Assembly (NCBI GenBank): GCA_949358305.1
Contig: OX442314.1
Span: forward strand, 7,869,060-7,929,059
Source: Strigamia acuminata
Taxonomy: Eukaryota; Arthropoda; Chilopoda; Geophilomorpha; Linotaeniidae
Direction of reading: 5' to 3'
DNA: 60,000 nt
Shown: positions 34,978-49,364 of the stretch, in pieces
Layout: every line of letters begins with the position of its first letter
How positions within the stretch are numbered: position 1 is the first letter of the stretch
The notes under the pieces: generated by a model
Databases searched by the model: none
The model's input: the letters and a program-made list of their open reading frames with translations, nothing else
Told to the model about the DNA's origin: nothing
Position numbers and translations under genes: made by a program

Positions 34978-35513
34978 ATGGAATTTAACCACATCCACTC
35001 TGAATTTGAAGAGTTGCTTATGGAAATTGAAGAATCTCTCTTTCCTCAAGTAAACATGCCCAATCCTCTACCGGATGTTGATGAAGAAAATGGTTACAAT
35101 GATTCTCCACGTTGGATTTATAATCATTCTCCCATTTTTCTACTCTCACCACCTACCATCATCAACCAGTCTCAACATGTGCCATCTCCAACCATCATCA
35201 ACCAGTCTCAACTTGTGTCATCTCCAACCTGCGTCATCCAATCTCAACCTGCGTCATCTCAATCATGCAATCCATTGTTACCATGTGAGTCTCCAGTTCC
35301 TGTTTACCACTACCAATCAAATTTGCACCAAGCAGGAACAAGCAACACAATCAATCCCCCATCTCCTATGACACTAGTGCAACAAATTGGAGGTGGACAG
35401 AAAGTACATTCGTGTGAGTACTGTCATCGACATAAGAGTCAAAGAAGGCGACAAGGTACAAACAACATACTAATTTTCTTTCAAAATTTCTAAAATTCTT
35501 TTTCGCAGGTTGA
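34978..35513 (+). CDS. Chimeric two-exon ORF fused to PC exons, unit 6
   Basis: Predicted as join(34978..35455, 35509..35513). The protein is identical to the unit 5 copy. Confidence 0.5.
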
Positions 35514-35655
35514 AAAAGGCGCACCGATGGTCGTCCTCAGCGCCATAAAAATGGAAATGGTGGTCCAAGCGCCCATGAGTGGAACCATCAAGAAAATCCA
35601 CATCGCCAAAGACATGAAACTCGAAGGAGACGACTTAGTTCTCGAATTGGAATGA
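35423..35655 (+). pseudogene. PC: PC 3' fragment (AIKM), unit 6
   Basis: Same sequence as in unit 5, including the methionine to isoleucine change before the biotinyl lysine. Confidence 0.9.
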
Positions 35656-35812
35656 ACAACTAATTAATCAGTATCCCTTCATTTATTTTCTAATTAATTT
35701 CAATTTTTGACTGCTTTATCAAACTGCCAATCGGACGAATCGTGTGCAAAACAAATCAGCGAATTCCATGATTCCAGTTCTCTATTATATCGTTTTGACA
35801 AATGTGTATATA

Positions 35813-36394
35813 CAGGGTGTATCAGAATTCATGTTACACAGAAATAGGGAGTATAGAAAGGGACCAGGAGATCACGTTTCCACAAATCAAAAATTCCAAA
35901 AAAAATTTCCCATTTTGTTACAACCCCAAAAACAATGGAAGATTTCAAATATCGCGCCTCACGCATATCGCCAACATTTGCCAGGTTAAAGCGTAATTCT
36001 CAAATAAAAAGACACAAACGGTAGCCAACAGCAGAAGTTTATTACAAGAAATGTTCTACATGTCCAACATGTGCGTCAATGCACAGCTTGGTAAATAATT
36101 TAAGGAAATTAATCTTTTACATAAATGATTTGTTTTAGTTTTCCCGAATTTATGGTTTTTTTTTGTGATTCTTTAACATTAAAATGATAGATTTGTATCT
36201 TTTTATTTGAGAATTGCGCTAAAACCTGGCAAATTTGGGCGATATGCGTGACGCGATATTTGAAATCTTCCATTGTTTTTGGGGTTGTAACCATGTGGGA
36301 AATTTTTTTGGAATTTTTGATTAGTGGAAATGTGATCTCCTGGTCCCCCTCTATACCCTCTGTTTCTGTGTAACATGAATTCTGATACACCCTG
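35813..36394. mobile_element. 582-bp MITE, unit 6
   Basis: Same insertion site and sequence as 27485-28066, so it was inherited by unit duplication. Confidence 0.85.
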
Positions 36395-36597
36395 TATATA
36401 AGATTTTATCAAGTTGTATCGTTTTCTTCCTTGCAAAAATCGTGCCTACGTAATTCAAAGTGTCTTCCAAACGTTTTATTTCTCTGTAGTTTCTAGAATT
36501 TGATAAAAATCAAAGAAAATTTATAATTCGAAAAATATATTTCGTTTTTTAATGTTTATTTCCATAATTACAATCACATTTACACCAAAACGTCGTT

Positions 36598-39500
36598 TTA
36601 ATAGTCAAACATGTCGTTTTGCGAGTTGACGACGAATTCGTCGACGGTGGGTTCCGTCTTTAGCTTTTCGACGCCGTAATTGCTTTGCCACGAACATATC
36701 GACGCGAGGAAACTTTCGTCTTCGTTTCCGTTTAACGTTTCTTGCGTGAGCTTTTTCTTCATGTCGCCATTTTTCCTTCTTTTTTTATTTTCCTTCTCGT
36801 TTTCGCGTCGCCGCTTCAATTTGCATTGCGTCGAATCGTCTTCGTCTTCGTTTCGTTTTCGTTTCTTTTCCTTCCCCTTGTTACTCGCCGCATTATCATC
36901 CTCGACAACATTTTCCTCGTTTCCGTCTCGTTTTTTCCGTTTCCTGTGCTTCTCGTGGTCGGATCCGTCCGTTTCGTTCCCGTTTCCGTGTTTCCGCTTC
37001 CCCTTTTTACATTTTTCCACCTCCTTTTCCTCCTGCCGACGTTTCTTCGCCTTTTTTTGACTTTTTTCGACTACGGGGCTCTTGAGAACCTCCAAACAAT
37101 CGCCCACCGACGACCGCAAATTCGCTAACTCGTCGTCCTCCTCGCTCGACGCGAACGTCACGTCCATCTGGGGTATGGAATACCCGTCACCGTTCGTACA
37201 GACGCTCAAATCGTGGCAAACTTGGACCAATTCGAGCGGGTCGTGGAACAAAGTGACTTCGCAGCCCGACAGCCGCTGGCCGGGCTCGAATTGCTCGCAG
37301 TAGACGCCATTTTGATTTTCCGGCGTAAATACGTGGTTGTAATGAATGAAGTTGGTGTCGCTGTTTAAATTTTCGTCGCCGAGGACCATGACTGGTGTTT
37401 CGTCGTCGTTGTCGTTGTGGTGGTTAATTGCGACTATTCCGCTGAATTCGGGTGTTTCGGCGCTTTGGTCGAGGATTGTGGTGTTGTAGGCCGAGTCGTC
37501 GGTTGGTTTGTTTTCGTGTTCGTCTTCGTCGAGATCTGATCTGTCCAGTTTGAGGAATAATTCCAAAATGGAGTCGAGTTTGACGAGGTGTTTTTCGTGG
37601 TGTCGGGAAAGTTTGCGCCGAACTTTCTTGGTGTATTCGTTTTCTGGAAATAATATGGTTTTTAAATGTTTTCGTTTGTGCAAAAATGAAATTTTTTGTG
37701 CAAAAATGAAATTTTTTGTGCAAAAATGACTTTTTTTGGCGTAAAAATGGCTCTTGAATAATACTAAAAATGGCATTTTTTGGTGTAACATGACATTTTT
37801 TTGCTGTAAAATGGCATTCTTTTGTGCAAAAATGCATCATTTAATGCAAAAATGCATCGTTTAATGCAAAAATGCATCGTTTAATGCAAAAATGCATCAT
37901 TTAATGCAAAAATGCATCATTTAATGCAAAAATGCATCATTTAATGCAAAAATGCATCATTTAATGTAAAAATGCATCATTTAATGCAAAATTTCTTCAC
38001 TTTTTTTTTTGCATCTTTGGTGCAAAATTAATTTTTTGGTGTATTTTTGGTTCAAAAATGCATTTTTTGATGGATAAATCGATCCATTTGGTGCCAAATG
38101 CAGAAACATAAAAAAAAAAAATATTATTATACCTGTATTTGTCAAAGACATGAAAACCACCGCCTTGTTAAGAAACAAATCCGCTCTTTCCACACTTTTA
38201 ATCTTCACTTCCTTCAACACAAAATGGAATTCGGGCCACCATTCGGACCTGCCCCTCCACAACTCTCCCAACTTCTTAAACTCCGCTCGAACCGGACTAA
38301 AAAAAAAACATAAAAAACATAAACAAACAAACAAACAAACAAACAAATAATAATTTCCTTCACACACAATTGATACAAATTCAATATCCGATTTGCAAAA
38401 ATATTCCACGCCGACGCGTCATTCCTCCACTGCGGATGATCGATCATATTAAAATACGACTCCAGCTCCAAACAGTTATTCGTCGACCTCAACAACGAAG
38501 GAAAATCGAAAATCCTTCTATCACATGGTTTCACCAGTTGCAATTTCTAAAAAAAATTAAAAAATTAAAAATTAAAATAAAATTTTATTTTTATGCAATA
38601 AAAAGCCGAAATTGGCTATATATAAATGCATATTTTCCGAAAATCAGTAATAAATGCATAAATCGCCATTTTTGCATAAATAATTTTTTTGTCACCTTTA
38701 ATGTGGTCACCAACAACGTCCTGAGATGTTTAAAATGTTTACGGACGAAATCGTAAAAGAAAATATACGCGTTTGGATTCAACGGGTTCGATTTGCAGTA
38801 ATTATGCAACGTGACGATCGCTTTTTCTTTCCTATCGCAAAATTCCATCAACTAAATTCATAATTAATAATAAAATAAAATTATTCTCAATGTTTTCGAT
38901 TTTTTTTATTTCGATTTCCAACCTCGAGATACTTCGAAACGAACATATCCCAATTGCCGGGCTCCTGAAACAGCGCTTCGAACATCTCGATCGCGTTGTT
39001 TGCCAAACTTCCACGCTCGTGGATCTGTAAACGCGTTTGTCGTTCTTGCGAATCTAAAAAAACAAAAAAATCAGTTAAATCGATTCAATGTGAATGAAAT
39101 CGACTTACATATGTCGTCGTCTTCTTTTTGTCCGATTCCTTCTTCGCTGGTCACCCAATCGATGTATTTACACAGCGCTTTGTAAGCTTTGAGTATGGTA
39201 AACACATGTTTTTGTTTTTCGTTCAGTTTGGGAATGAAAATTTTCTTTAAAACGGTTTCGTCCTGTGAAAAAATGATTGAAATTATTAAAAATTGCGATT
39301 TTGGGGTTCGGAAATGAGAAAAATGAGATAAATTACTTCAATTATTTGTTTGGCGGTTAGGAAATCGCCGTTTATTAGCAGCACCATTACGTTTTTCAGA
39401 ATGGACGCCGGGTGGAAGACTTTGTCCATTCTGGCCATCGAACTGAAACGAGCAAAATTTAAAAAAATTTATAAATATTGAAAATTATGGGGAAAAAATT

Positions 39501-39768
39501 ACGCACTTTGAAAATTGATTTAATAATTCGTGATTCGATTTAGAATGATTGCAAAATACTTGAAATCCAGCCTGTAATTAAGCAGGAAAAGATCGTAAAT
39601 GTTTAAGATGACGTATAATTTAGTTTTTCACCATTGCTATTATCTCGGAAGTGCGATCCGTTTCGTATGTTAACGCGTTTAATATTTTCGCGGCGGCTTT
39701 CCACCGATGACAAACGATGGTTTCCTTCAACATGGCAATTTGTCTTTGAGACCAAAGCGTTAACGGCC
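36598..39768 (-). pseudogene. TAF1A: TAF1A copy 6, 5'-truncated, class B
   Basis: Same protein sequence as copy 5, with intact frames and splice sites. Exons 1-2 are absent. Confidence 0.8.
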
Positions 39769-40199
39769 CTAAAATCAAACAAAAATAGTAAAAAATCATA
39801 AAAAACGTCAAAAAAAAGTAAAAAAATATATTAAAAACGTCAAAAAAAGTAAAAATATATATGAAAAAAGTCGAAAAATGTTTAAAAATAACAAAAAAAA
39901 GTCTAAAAATATTTTAAAAACTTCTAAAAATGTAAAAATATTTTAAAAACTTCTAAAAATGTAAAAATATTTTAAAAACTTCTAAAAATGTAAAAATATT
40001 TTAAGTACGTCTAAAAATATCAAGAAATGTCAAAAAAGTTTCAAAATATCAAAAAACGTCTGAAAATATCAAAAAACGTCTGAAAATATCAAAAAACGTC
40101 TGAAAATATCAAAAAACGTCTGAAAACATCAAAAAACGTCTGAAAATATCAAAAAACGTCTCAAAATATATTAAAAACGTCTAACAATATATTAAAGAC

Positions 40200-40280
40200 G
40201 TTGGGTTAGGTTAGGTAAAGGCACGTTAGGTTAGGTTACGTTACGTTAGGTTAAGGGCACGTTAGGTTAGGGCACGTTAG
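40200..40280. repeat. Interstitial TTAGG-type repeat, unit 6
   Basis: Sequence copy of the block at 4736-4816. Confidence 0.75.
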
Positions 40281-41056
40281 GCTACAATTTTGTTCAAAAA
40301 TGTCAAAAATTTTAGAAACTTTTAGAAATTTGACAAAAGTTTGTAGAAGTTTGGCAAAAATTTGTGGAAAAAAAGGCCAAAACTGGAGGAAAAGGCAAAC
40401 TTTAGGGGAAAAAAAGGCAAAAATTGACAAAAATTTGGAGAAAAAAAAGGCAAATGTTGGGGAAACAAGGCAATATTTGAAAAAAATTGGACAAGTTTGA
40501 CAAAAGAAATTGTAGAAATTTGACAAAAAAAAATTGACAAAATATTGACAAGATTTCGCGAGTTTGTTCAACATTTTATTGTTTGATATTTCATCATATT
40601 TCGCGTTTTGAATGAAAATGAAAATTTAGCACCAAACAGGGAGAATGATTTACCGCACGAGGACAAAATCAATTGAAACTCAGTTGAAAAATGGTAAAAT
40701 TTCACAAAATTTTCAGTAAAAATTCGCAAAACTACAAAATTTTATTGAAAAAAACCCAGAACTTGAGAAAATTTTATTGAAAAATCCCAAAACTTGAGAA
40801 AATTTCATTGAAAAATCCCAAAACTGGAGAAAATTTTATTGAAAAATCCGAAAACATGAGAAAATTTTATTGAAATATCCCAAAACTTGAGAAACTTTTA
40901 TTGAAAAATCCCAAAACTTGAGAAAATTTCATTGAAAAATCCGAAAACATGAGAAAATTTTATTGAAAAATCCGAAAACATGAGAAAATTTTATTCAAAT
41001 ATCCCAAAACTTGAGAAACTTTTATTGAAAAATCCCAAAACTTGAGAAAATTTCAG

Positions 41057-41196
41057 TAGCTGCATTCAAAAATAAAAATAACAATTTTAGTTTAAGTGTA
41101 TTTTAAGTTTTAACATGGGTTTAAACAAGAAATGATGTCATTTTTGGTTTAAAATGGAAGTAAAACACAAAATATTTTAGTTTTTGAATGCAGCTA
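41057..41196. mobile_element. Small inverted-repeat element, units 6/7 joint
   Basis: Same 140-bp element with matching TA-flanked termini. Confidence 0.65.
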
Positions 41197-41774
41197 GCAA
41201 AAAAAAATGATAAAACACTTCAAATTTCCAACAAATCTCATAAAATTCCCCAACGTCCCCAATGAATTGGCTCAAACACAATAAATAAATAAATAAACAC
41301 AATAAATACAATAAAAAATACAATAAATACTTTATTATGTGCTCATTTATCCGGACTAAAAACAACATCAAACAACACATTTCAATTCTAGTAGTGAACC
41401 GCCGAGTCGAGTGTGATCACGCTCAACAATCACAATTCACAACAATTCGCGATTCAAAATGGCTCCTAACCATAACTCACTCGCTCGAGCTCCTCGATCA
41501 GTCCTCACCCGACCCAGTCTCATTATGAAATGGCATAATCCTGTGCAAGCCACTCGCCCTTATATCACCTAGACTATATATAGTAGTAGTACAGATACAT
41601 AAAGACCTATACTTATAGTATAATAATATAATGTTTTGTACATAAGTAAATATTTCTAGGCTTAAGTTTAACATGCAATTGCATGTTAATCTGGGAACAA
41701 GTAGAGAATGTGACGTTTTCAATACTGCTCCAAGATCATTACATCATCAGATCAGCTTTTAAAAAGTCCCTACA

Positions 41775-41900
41775 ATGGATACCCTCAAACCCTCACTTGT
41801 CAGACATCAAATTGAACAAATGCAACGAGCGGAACCATCAAGAAAATCCACATCGCCAAAGCCGAAGTTAGGAGACGATTTAGTTCTCGAATTGGAATGA
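41775..41900 (+). CDS. 41-codon chimeric ORF with PC tail, unit 7 copy
   Basis: Same as the unit 5 copy. Confidence 0.3.
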   Translation: MDTLKPSLVRHQIEQMQRAEPSRKSTSPKPKLGDDLVLELE

Positions 41901-42230
41901 ACAACTAATTAATCAGTATCCCTTCATTTATTATTTTCTAATTAATTTCAATTTTTGAGTGCTTTATCAAACTGCCAATCGGACGAATCGTGTGCAAAAC
42001 AAATCAGCGAATTCCATGATTCCAGTTCTCTATTATATCGTTTAATCGTTCTGACAAATGTGTATATATATATATATAAGATTTATCAAGTTGTATCGTT
42101 TTCTTCCTTGCAAAAATCGTGCCTGCGTAATTCAAAGTGTCTTCCAAACGTTTTATTTCTCTGTAGTTTCTAGAATTTGATAAAAATCAAAGAAAATTTA
42201 TAAATCGAAAAATAATTTTCGTTTTTTAAT

Positions 42231-42517
42231 TTTTATTTCCATAATTACAATCACATTTACACCAAAACGTCGTTTTAAAGTCAAACATGTCGTTTTACGA
42301 CTATTCCGCTGAATTCGGGTGTTTCGACGCTTTGGTCGAGGATTGTGGTGTTGTAGGCCGAGTCGTCGGTTGGTTTGTTTTCGTGTTCGTCTTCGTCGAG
42401 ATCTGATGTGTCCAGTTTGAGGAATAATTCCAAAATGGAGTCGAGTTTGACGAGGTGTTTTTCGTGGTGTCGGGAAAGTTTGCGCCGAACTTTCTTGGGT
42501 GTACCGGTATTCGTTTT
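42231..42517 (-). pseudogene. TAF1A: Internally deleted TAF1A last-exon fragment, unit 7
   Basis: Same deletion joint and extra G as in unit 5. Confidence 0.85.
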
Positions 42518-42550
42518 CTGGAAATAGTATGGTTTTTAAATGTTTTCGTT

Positions 42551-42839
42551 TGTGCAAAAATGAAATTTTTTGTGCAAAAATGAAATTTTTTGTGCAAAAA
42601 TGAAATTTTTTGTGCAAAAATGAAATTTTTTGTGCAAAAATGAAATTTTTTGTGCAAAAATGAAATTTTTTGTGCAAAAATGAAATTTTTTGTGCAAAAA
42701 TGAAATTTTTTGTGCAAAAATGAAATTTTTTGTGCAAAAATGAAATTTTTTGTGCAAAAATGAAATTTTTTGTGCAAAAATGAAATTTTTTGTGCAAAAA
42801 TGAAATTTTTTGTGCAAAAATGAAATTTTTTGTGCAAAA
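42551..42839. repeat. 20-bp minisatellite, 14 units, unit 7
   Basis: Same repeat and copy number as unit 5. Confidence 0.95.
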
Positions 42840-42974
42840 GTAGGGGGTTTGTGGCAGTCCTGGACCAGGTGGTTGGTGGTGAGGGGGGTGGGGGTGGTGA
42901 GGGGTAAGTGGGGGAGGAGATAAGGGGTGGGGGAGATAAGGGGAGGGAGAGATAAGAGGAGGGATAAGTGGGGG
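42840..42974 (+). repeat. G-rich quadruplex-prone tract, unit 7
   Basis: Same tract as in unit 5. Confidence 0.8.
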
Positions 42975-43179
42975 ATGACTAATTGCTTCAATCAATCAGT
43001 CTTATCATTCGATCAATGTGTCCTAGGCTATGATTTGTTATTGTTGTTTTTCTTTACTTAAGTACCTTGTTATTGTTTTTCCCATCTTTTGTCTCTGCTT
43101 TGAAATAAAGTACCTTGTTGTTATTTTTCTCAATTTATCTCCAATCTTCAAAGACTACTTTTAACCAAAGGAGGGATAT

Positions 43180-43226
43180 TATTGGCTAGACTTCTTAACC
43201 AATAGGAAACTAGTATTGTATATATA
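43180..43226 (+). promoter_or_regulatory. TATA/CCAAT promoter of the large chimeric ORF, unit 7
   Basis: Same element set as unit 5, with TATATATA at 43219-43226. Confidence 0.5.
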
Positions 43227-43285
43227 CTTGCAATGTCCTACACACTTCTCTTCTCTTCTTGCAAGTGCTTGGTACTGTTTGAGTC

Positions 43286-43821
43286 ATGGAATTTAACCAC
43301 ATCCACTCTGAATTTGAAGAGTTGCTTATGGAAATTGAAGAATCTCTCTTTCCTCAAGTAAACATGCCCAATCCTCTACCGGATGTTGATGAAGAAAATG
43401 GTTACAATGATTCTCCACGTTGGATTTATAATCATTCTCCCATTTTTCTACTCTCACCACCTACCATCATCAACCAGTCTCAACATGTGCCATCTCCAAC
43501 CATCATCAACCAGTCTCAACTTGTGTCATCTCCAACCTGCGTCATCCAATCTCAACCTGCGTCATCTCAATCATGCAATCCATTGTTACCATGTGAGTCT
43601 CCAGTTCCTGTTTACCACTACCAATCAAATTTGCACCAAGCAGGAACAAGCAACACAATCAATCCCCCATCTCCTATGACACTAGTGCAACAAATTGGAG
43701 GTGGACAGAAAGTACATTCGTGTGAGTACTGTCATCGACATAAGAGTCAAAGAAGGCGACAAGGTACAAACAACATACTAATTTTCTTTCAAAATTTCTA
43801 AAATTCTTTTTCGCAGGTTGA
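43286..43821 (+). CDS. Chimeric two-exon ORF fused to PC exons, unit 7
   Basis: Predicted as join(43286..43763, 43817..43821). The protein is identical to the unit 5 copy. Confidence 0.5.
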
Positions 43822-43963
43822 AAAAGGCGCACCGATGGTCGTCCTCAGCGCCATAAAAATGGAAATGGTGGTCCAAGCGCCCATGAGTGGAACCATCAAG
43901 AAAATCCACATCGCCAAAGACATGAAACTCGAAGGAGACGACTTAGTTCTCGAATTGGAATGA
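43731..43963 (+). pseudogene. PC: PC 3' fragment (AIKM), unit 7
   Basis: Same sequence as in unit 5, including the altered biotinylation motif. Confidence 0.9.
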
Positions 43964-44120
43964 ACAACTAATTAATCAGTATCCCTTCATTTATTTTCTA
44001 ATTAATTTCAATTTTTGACTGCTTTATCAAACTGCCAATCGGACGAATCGTGTGCAAAACAAATCAGCGAATTCCATGATTCCAGTTCTCTATTATATCG
44101 TTTTGACAAATGTGTATATA

Positions 44121-44702
44121 CAGGGTGTATCAGAATTCATGTTACACAGAAATAGGGAGTATAGAAAGGGACCAGGAGATCACGTTTCCACAAATCAAAA
44201 ATTCCAAAAAAAATTTCCCATTTTGTTACAACCCCAAAAACAATGGAAGATTTCAAATATCGCGCCTCACGCATATCGCCAACATTTGCCAGGTTAAAGC
44301 GTAATTCTCAAATAAAAAGACACAAACGGTAGCCAACAGCAGAAGTTTATTACAAGAAATGTTCTACATGTCCAACATGTGCGTCAATGCACAGCTTGGT
44401 AAATAATTTAAGGAAATTAATCTTTTACATAAATGATTTGTTTTAGTTTTCCCGAATTTATGGTTTTTTTTTGTGATTCTTTAACATTAAAATGATAGAT
44501 TTGTATCTTTTTATTTGAGAATTGCGCTAAAACCTGGCAAATTTGGGCGATATGCGTGACGCGATATTTGAAATCTTCCATTGTTTTTGGGGTTGTAACC
44601 ATGTGGGAAATTTTTTTGGAATTTTTGATTAGTGGAAATGTGATCTCCTGGTCCCCCTCTATACCCTCTGTTTCTGTGTAACATGAATTCTGATACACCC
44701 TG
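44121..44702. mobile_element. 582-bp MITE, unit 7
   Basis: Same insertion as 27485-28066. Confidence 0.85.
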
Positions 44703-44905
44703 TATATAAGATTTTATCAAGTTGTATCGTTTTCTTCCTTGCAAAAATCGTGCCTACGTAATTCAAAGTGTCTTCCAAACGTTTTATTTCTCTGTAGTTT
44801 CTAGAATTTGATAAAAATCAAAGAAAATTTATAATTCGAAAAATATATTTCGTTTTTTAATGTTTATTTCCATAATTACAATCACATTTACACCAAAACG
44901 TCGTT

Positions 44906-47900
44906 TTAATAGTCAAACATGTCGTTTTGCGAGTTGACGACGAATTCGTCGACGGTGGGTTCCGTCTTTAGCTTTTCGACGCCGTAATTGCTTTGCCACG
45001 AACATATCGACGCGAGGAAACTTTCGTCTTCGTTTCCGTTTAACGTTTCTTGCGTGAGCTTTTTCTTCATGTCGCCATTTTTCCTTCTTTTTTTATTTTC
45101 CTTCTCGTTTTCGCGTCGCCGCTTCAATTTGCATTGCGTCGAATCGTCTTCGTCTTCGTTTCGTTTTCGTTTCTTTTCCTTCCCCTTGTTACTCGCCGCA
45201 TTATCATCCTCGACAACATTTTCCTCGTTTCCGTCTCGTTTTTTCCGTTTCCTGTGCTTCTCGTGGTCGGATCCGTCCGTTTCGTTCCCGTTTCCGTGTT
45301 TCCGCTTCCCCTTTTTACATTTTTCCACCTCCTTTTCCTCCTGCCGACGTTTCTTCGCCTTTTTTTGACTTTTTTCGACTACGGGGCTCTTGAGAACCTC
45401 CAAACAATCGCCCACCGACGACCGCAAATTCGCTAACTCGTCGTCCTCCTCGCTCGACGCGAACGTCACGTCCATCTGGGGTATGGAATACCCGTCACCG
45501 TTCGTACAGACGCTCAAATCGTGGCAAACTTGGACCAATTCGAGCGGGTCGTGGAACAAAGTGACTTCGCAGCCCGACAGCCGCTGGCCGGGCTCGAATT
45601 GCTCGCAGTAGACGCCATTTTGATTTTCCGGCGTAAATACGTGGTTGTAATGAATGAAGTTGGTGTCGCTGTTTAAATTTTCGTCGCCGAGGACCATGAC
45701 TGGTGTTTCGTCGTCGTTGTCGTTGTGGTGGTTAATTGCGACTATTCCGCTGAATTCGGGTGTTTCGGCGCTTTGGTCGAGGATTGTGGTGTTGTAGGCC
45801 GAGTCGTCGGTTGGTTTGTTTTCGTGTTCGTCTTCGTCGAGATCTGATCTGTCCAGTTTGAGGAATAATTCCAAAATGGAGTCGAGTTTGACGAGGTGTT
45901 TTTCGTGGTGTCGGGAAAGTTTGCGCCGAACTTTCTTGGTGTATTCGTTTTCTGGAAATAATATGGTTTTTAAATGTTTTCGTTTGTGCAAAAATGAAAT
46001 TTTTTGTGCAAAAATGAAATTTTTTGTGCAAAAATGACTTTTTTTGGCGTAAAAATGGCTCTTGAATAATACTAAAAATGGCATTTTTTGGTGTAACATG
46101 ACATTTTTTTGCTGTAAAATGGCATTCTTTTGTGCAAAAATGCATCATTTAATGCAAAAATGCATCGTTTAATGCAAAAATGCATCGTTTAATGCAAAAA
46201 TGCATCATTTAATGCAAAAATGCATCATTTAATGCAAAAATGCATCATTTAATGCAAAAATGCATCATTTAATGTAAAAATGCATCATTTAATGCAAAAT
46301 TTCTTCACTTTTTTTTTTGCATCTTTGGTGCAAAATTAATTTTTTGGTGTATTTTTGGTTCAAAAATGCATTTTTTGATGGATAAATCGATCCATTTGGT
46401 GCCAAATGCAGAAACATAAAAAAAAAAAATATTATTATACCTGTATTTGTCAAAGACATGAAAACCACCGCCTTGTTAAGAAACAAATCCGCTCTTTCCA
46501 CACTTTTAATCTTCACTTCCTTCAACACAAAATGGAATTCGGGCCACCATTCGGACCTGCCCCTCCACAACTCTCCCAACTTCTTAAACTCCGCTCGAAC
46601 CGGACTAAAAAAAAAACATAAAAAACATAAACAAACAAACAAACAAACAAACAAATAATAATTTCCTTCACACACAATTGATACAAATTCAATATCCGAT
46701 TTGCAAAAATATTCCACGCCGACGCGTCATTCCTCCACTGCGGATGATCGATCATATTAAAATACGACTCCAGCTCCAAACAGTTATTCGTCGACCTCAA
46801 CAACGAAGGAAAATCGAAAATCCTTCTATCACATGGTTTCACCAGTTGCAATTTCTAAAAAAAATTAAAAAATTAAAAATTAAAATAAAATTTTATTTTT
46901 ATGCAATAAAAAGCCGAAATTGGCTATATATAAATGCATATTTTCCGAAAATCAGTAATAAATGCATAAATCGCCATTTTTGCATAAATAATTTTTTTGT
47001 CACCTTTAATGTGGTCACCAACAACGTCCTGAGATGTTTAAAATGTTTACGGACGAAATCGTAAAAGAAAATATACGCGTTTGGATTCAACGGGTTCGAT
47101 TTGCAGTAATTATGCAACGTGACGATCGCTTTTTCTTTCCTATCGCAAAATTCCATCAACTAAATTCATAATTAATAATAAAATAAAATTATTCTCAATG
47201 TTTTCGATTTTTTTTATTTCGATTTCCAACCTCGAGATACTTCGAAACGAACATATCCCAATTGCCGGGCTCCTGAAACAGCGCTTCGAACATCTCGATC
47301 GCGTTGTTTGCCAAACTTCCACGCTCGTGGATCTGTAAACGCGTTTGTCGTTCTTGCGAATCTAAAAAAACAAAAAAATCAGTTAAATCGATTCAATGTG
47401 AATGAAATCGACTTACATATGTCGTCGTCTTCTTTTTGTCCGATTCCTTCTTCGCTGGTCACCCAATCGATGTATTTACACAGCGCTTTGTAAGCTTTGA
47501 GTATGGTAAACACATGTTTTTGTTTTTCGTTCAGTTTGGGAATGAAAATTTTCTTTAAAACGGTTTCGTCCTGTGAAAAAATGATTGAAATTATTAAAAA
47601 TTGCGATTTTGGGGTTCGGAAATGAGAAAAATGAGATAAATTACTTCAATTATTTGTTTGGCGGTTAGGAAATCGCCGTTTATTAGCAGCACCATTACGT
47701 TTTTCAGAATGGACGCCGGGTGGAAGACTTTGTCCATTCTGGCCATCGAACTGAAACGAGCAAAATTTAAAAAAATTTATAAATATTGAAAATTATGGGG
47801 AAAAAATTACGCACTTTGAAAATTGATTTAATAATTCGTGATTCGATTTAGAATGATTGCAAAATACTTGAAATCCAGCCTGTAATTAAGCAGGAAAAGA

Positions 47901-48076
47901 TCGTAAATGTTTAAGATGACGTATAATTTAGTTTTTCACCATTGCTATTATCTCGGAAGTGCGATCCGTTTCGTATGTTAACGCGTTTAATATTTTCGCG
48001 GCGGCTTTCCACCGATGACAAACGATGGTTTCCTTCAACATGGCAATTTGTCTTTGAGACCAAAGCGTTAACGGCC
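44906..48076 (-). pseudogene. TAF1A: TAF1A copy 7, 5'-truncated, class B
   Basis: Same protein sequence as copies 5 and 6, with intact frames and splice sites. Exons 1-2 are absent. Confidence 0.8.
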
Positions 48077-48507
48077 CTAAAATCAAACAAAAATAGTAAA
48101 AAATCATAAAAAACGTCAAAAAAAAGTAAAAAAATATATTAAAAACGTCAAAAAAAGTAAAAATATATATGAAAAAAGTCGAAAAATGTTTAAAAATAAC
48201 AAAAAAAAGTCTAAAAATATTTTAAAAACTTCTAAAAATGTAAAAATATTTTAAAAACTTCTAAAAATGTAAAAATATTTTAAAAACTTCTAAAAATGTA
48301 AAAATATTTTAAGTACGTCTAAAAATATCAAGAAATGTCAAAAAAGTTTCAAAATATCAAAAAACGTCTGAAAATATCAAAAAACGTCTGAAAATATCAA
48401 AAAACGTCTGAAAATATCAAAAAACGTCTGAAAACATCAAAAAACGTCTGAAAATATCAAAAAACGTCTCAAAATATATTAAAAACGTCTAACAATATAT
48501 TAAAGAC

Positions 48508-48588
48508 GTTGGGTTAGGTTAGGTAAAGGCACGTTAGGTTAGGTTACGTTACGTTAGGTTAAGGGCACGTTAGGTTAGGGCACGTTAG
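48508..48588. repeat. Interstitial TTAGG-type repeat, unit 7
   Basis: Last copy of this block in the array; the intact locus to the right lacks it. Confidence 0.75.
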
Positions 48589-49364
48589 GCTACAATTTTG
48601 TTCAAAAATGTCAAAAATTTTAGAAACTTTTAGAAATTTGACAAAAGTTTGTAGAAGTTTGGCAAAAATTTGTGGAAAAAAAGGCCAAAACTGGAGGAAA
48701 AGGCAAACTTTAGGGGAAAAAAAGGCAAAAATTGACAAAAATTTGGAGAAAAAAAAGGCAAATGTTGGGGAAACAAGGCAATATTTGAAAAAAATTGGAC
48801 AAGTTTGACAAAAGAAATTGTAGAAATTTGACAAAAAAAAATTGACAAAATATTGACAAGATTTCGCGAGTTTGTTCAACATTTTATTGTTTGATATTTC
48901 ATCATATTTCGCGTTTTGAATGAAAATGAAAATTTAGCACCAAACAGGGAGAATGATTTACCGCACGAGGACAAAATCAATTGAAACTCAGTTGAAAAAT
49001 GGTAAAATTTCACAAAATTTTCAGTAAAAATTCGCAAAACTACAAAATTTTATTGAAAAAAACCCAGAACTTGAGAAAATTTTATTGAAAAATCCCAAAA
49101 CTTGAGAAAATTTCATTGAAAAATCCCAAAACTGGAGAAAATTTTATTGAAAAATCCGAAAACATGAGAAAATTTTATTGAAATATCCCAAAACTTGAGA
49201 AACTTTTATTGAAAAATCCCAAAACTTGAGAAAATTTCATTGAAAAATCCGAAAACATGAGAAAATTTTATTGAAAAATCCGAAAACATGAGAAAATTTT
49301 ATTGAAATATCCCAAAACTTGAGAAACTTTTATTGAAAAATCCCAAAACTTGAGAAAATTTCAG

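Larger units (their letters stand above)
32748..41075. repeat. Tandem array unit 6, class B (8328 bp)
   Basis: Near-identical to unit 5. The 20-bp length excess is one extra minisatellite unit. A single substitution (TTATTCAAAT for TTATTGAAAT) near 40995 in the 31-bp repeat block was also noticed. Confidence 0.95.
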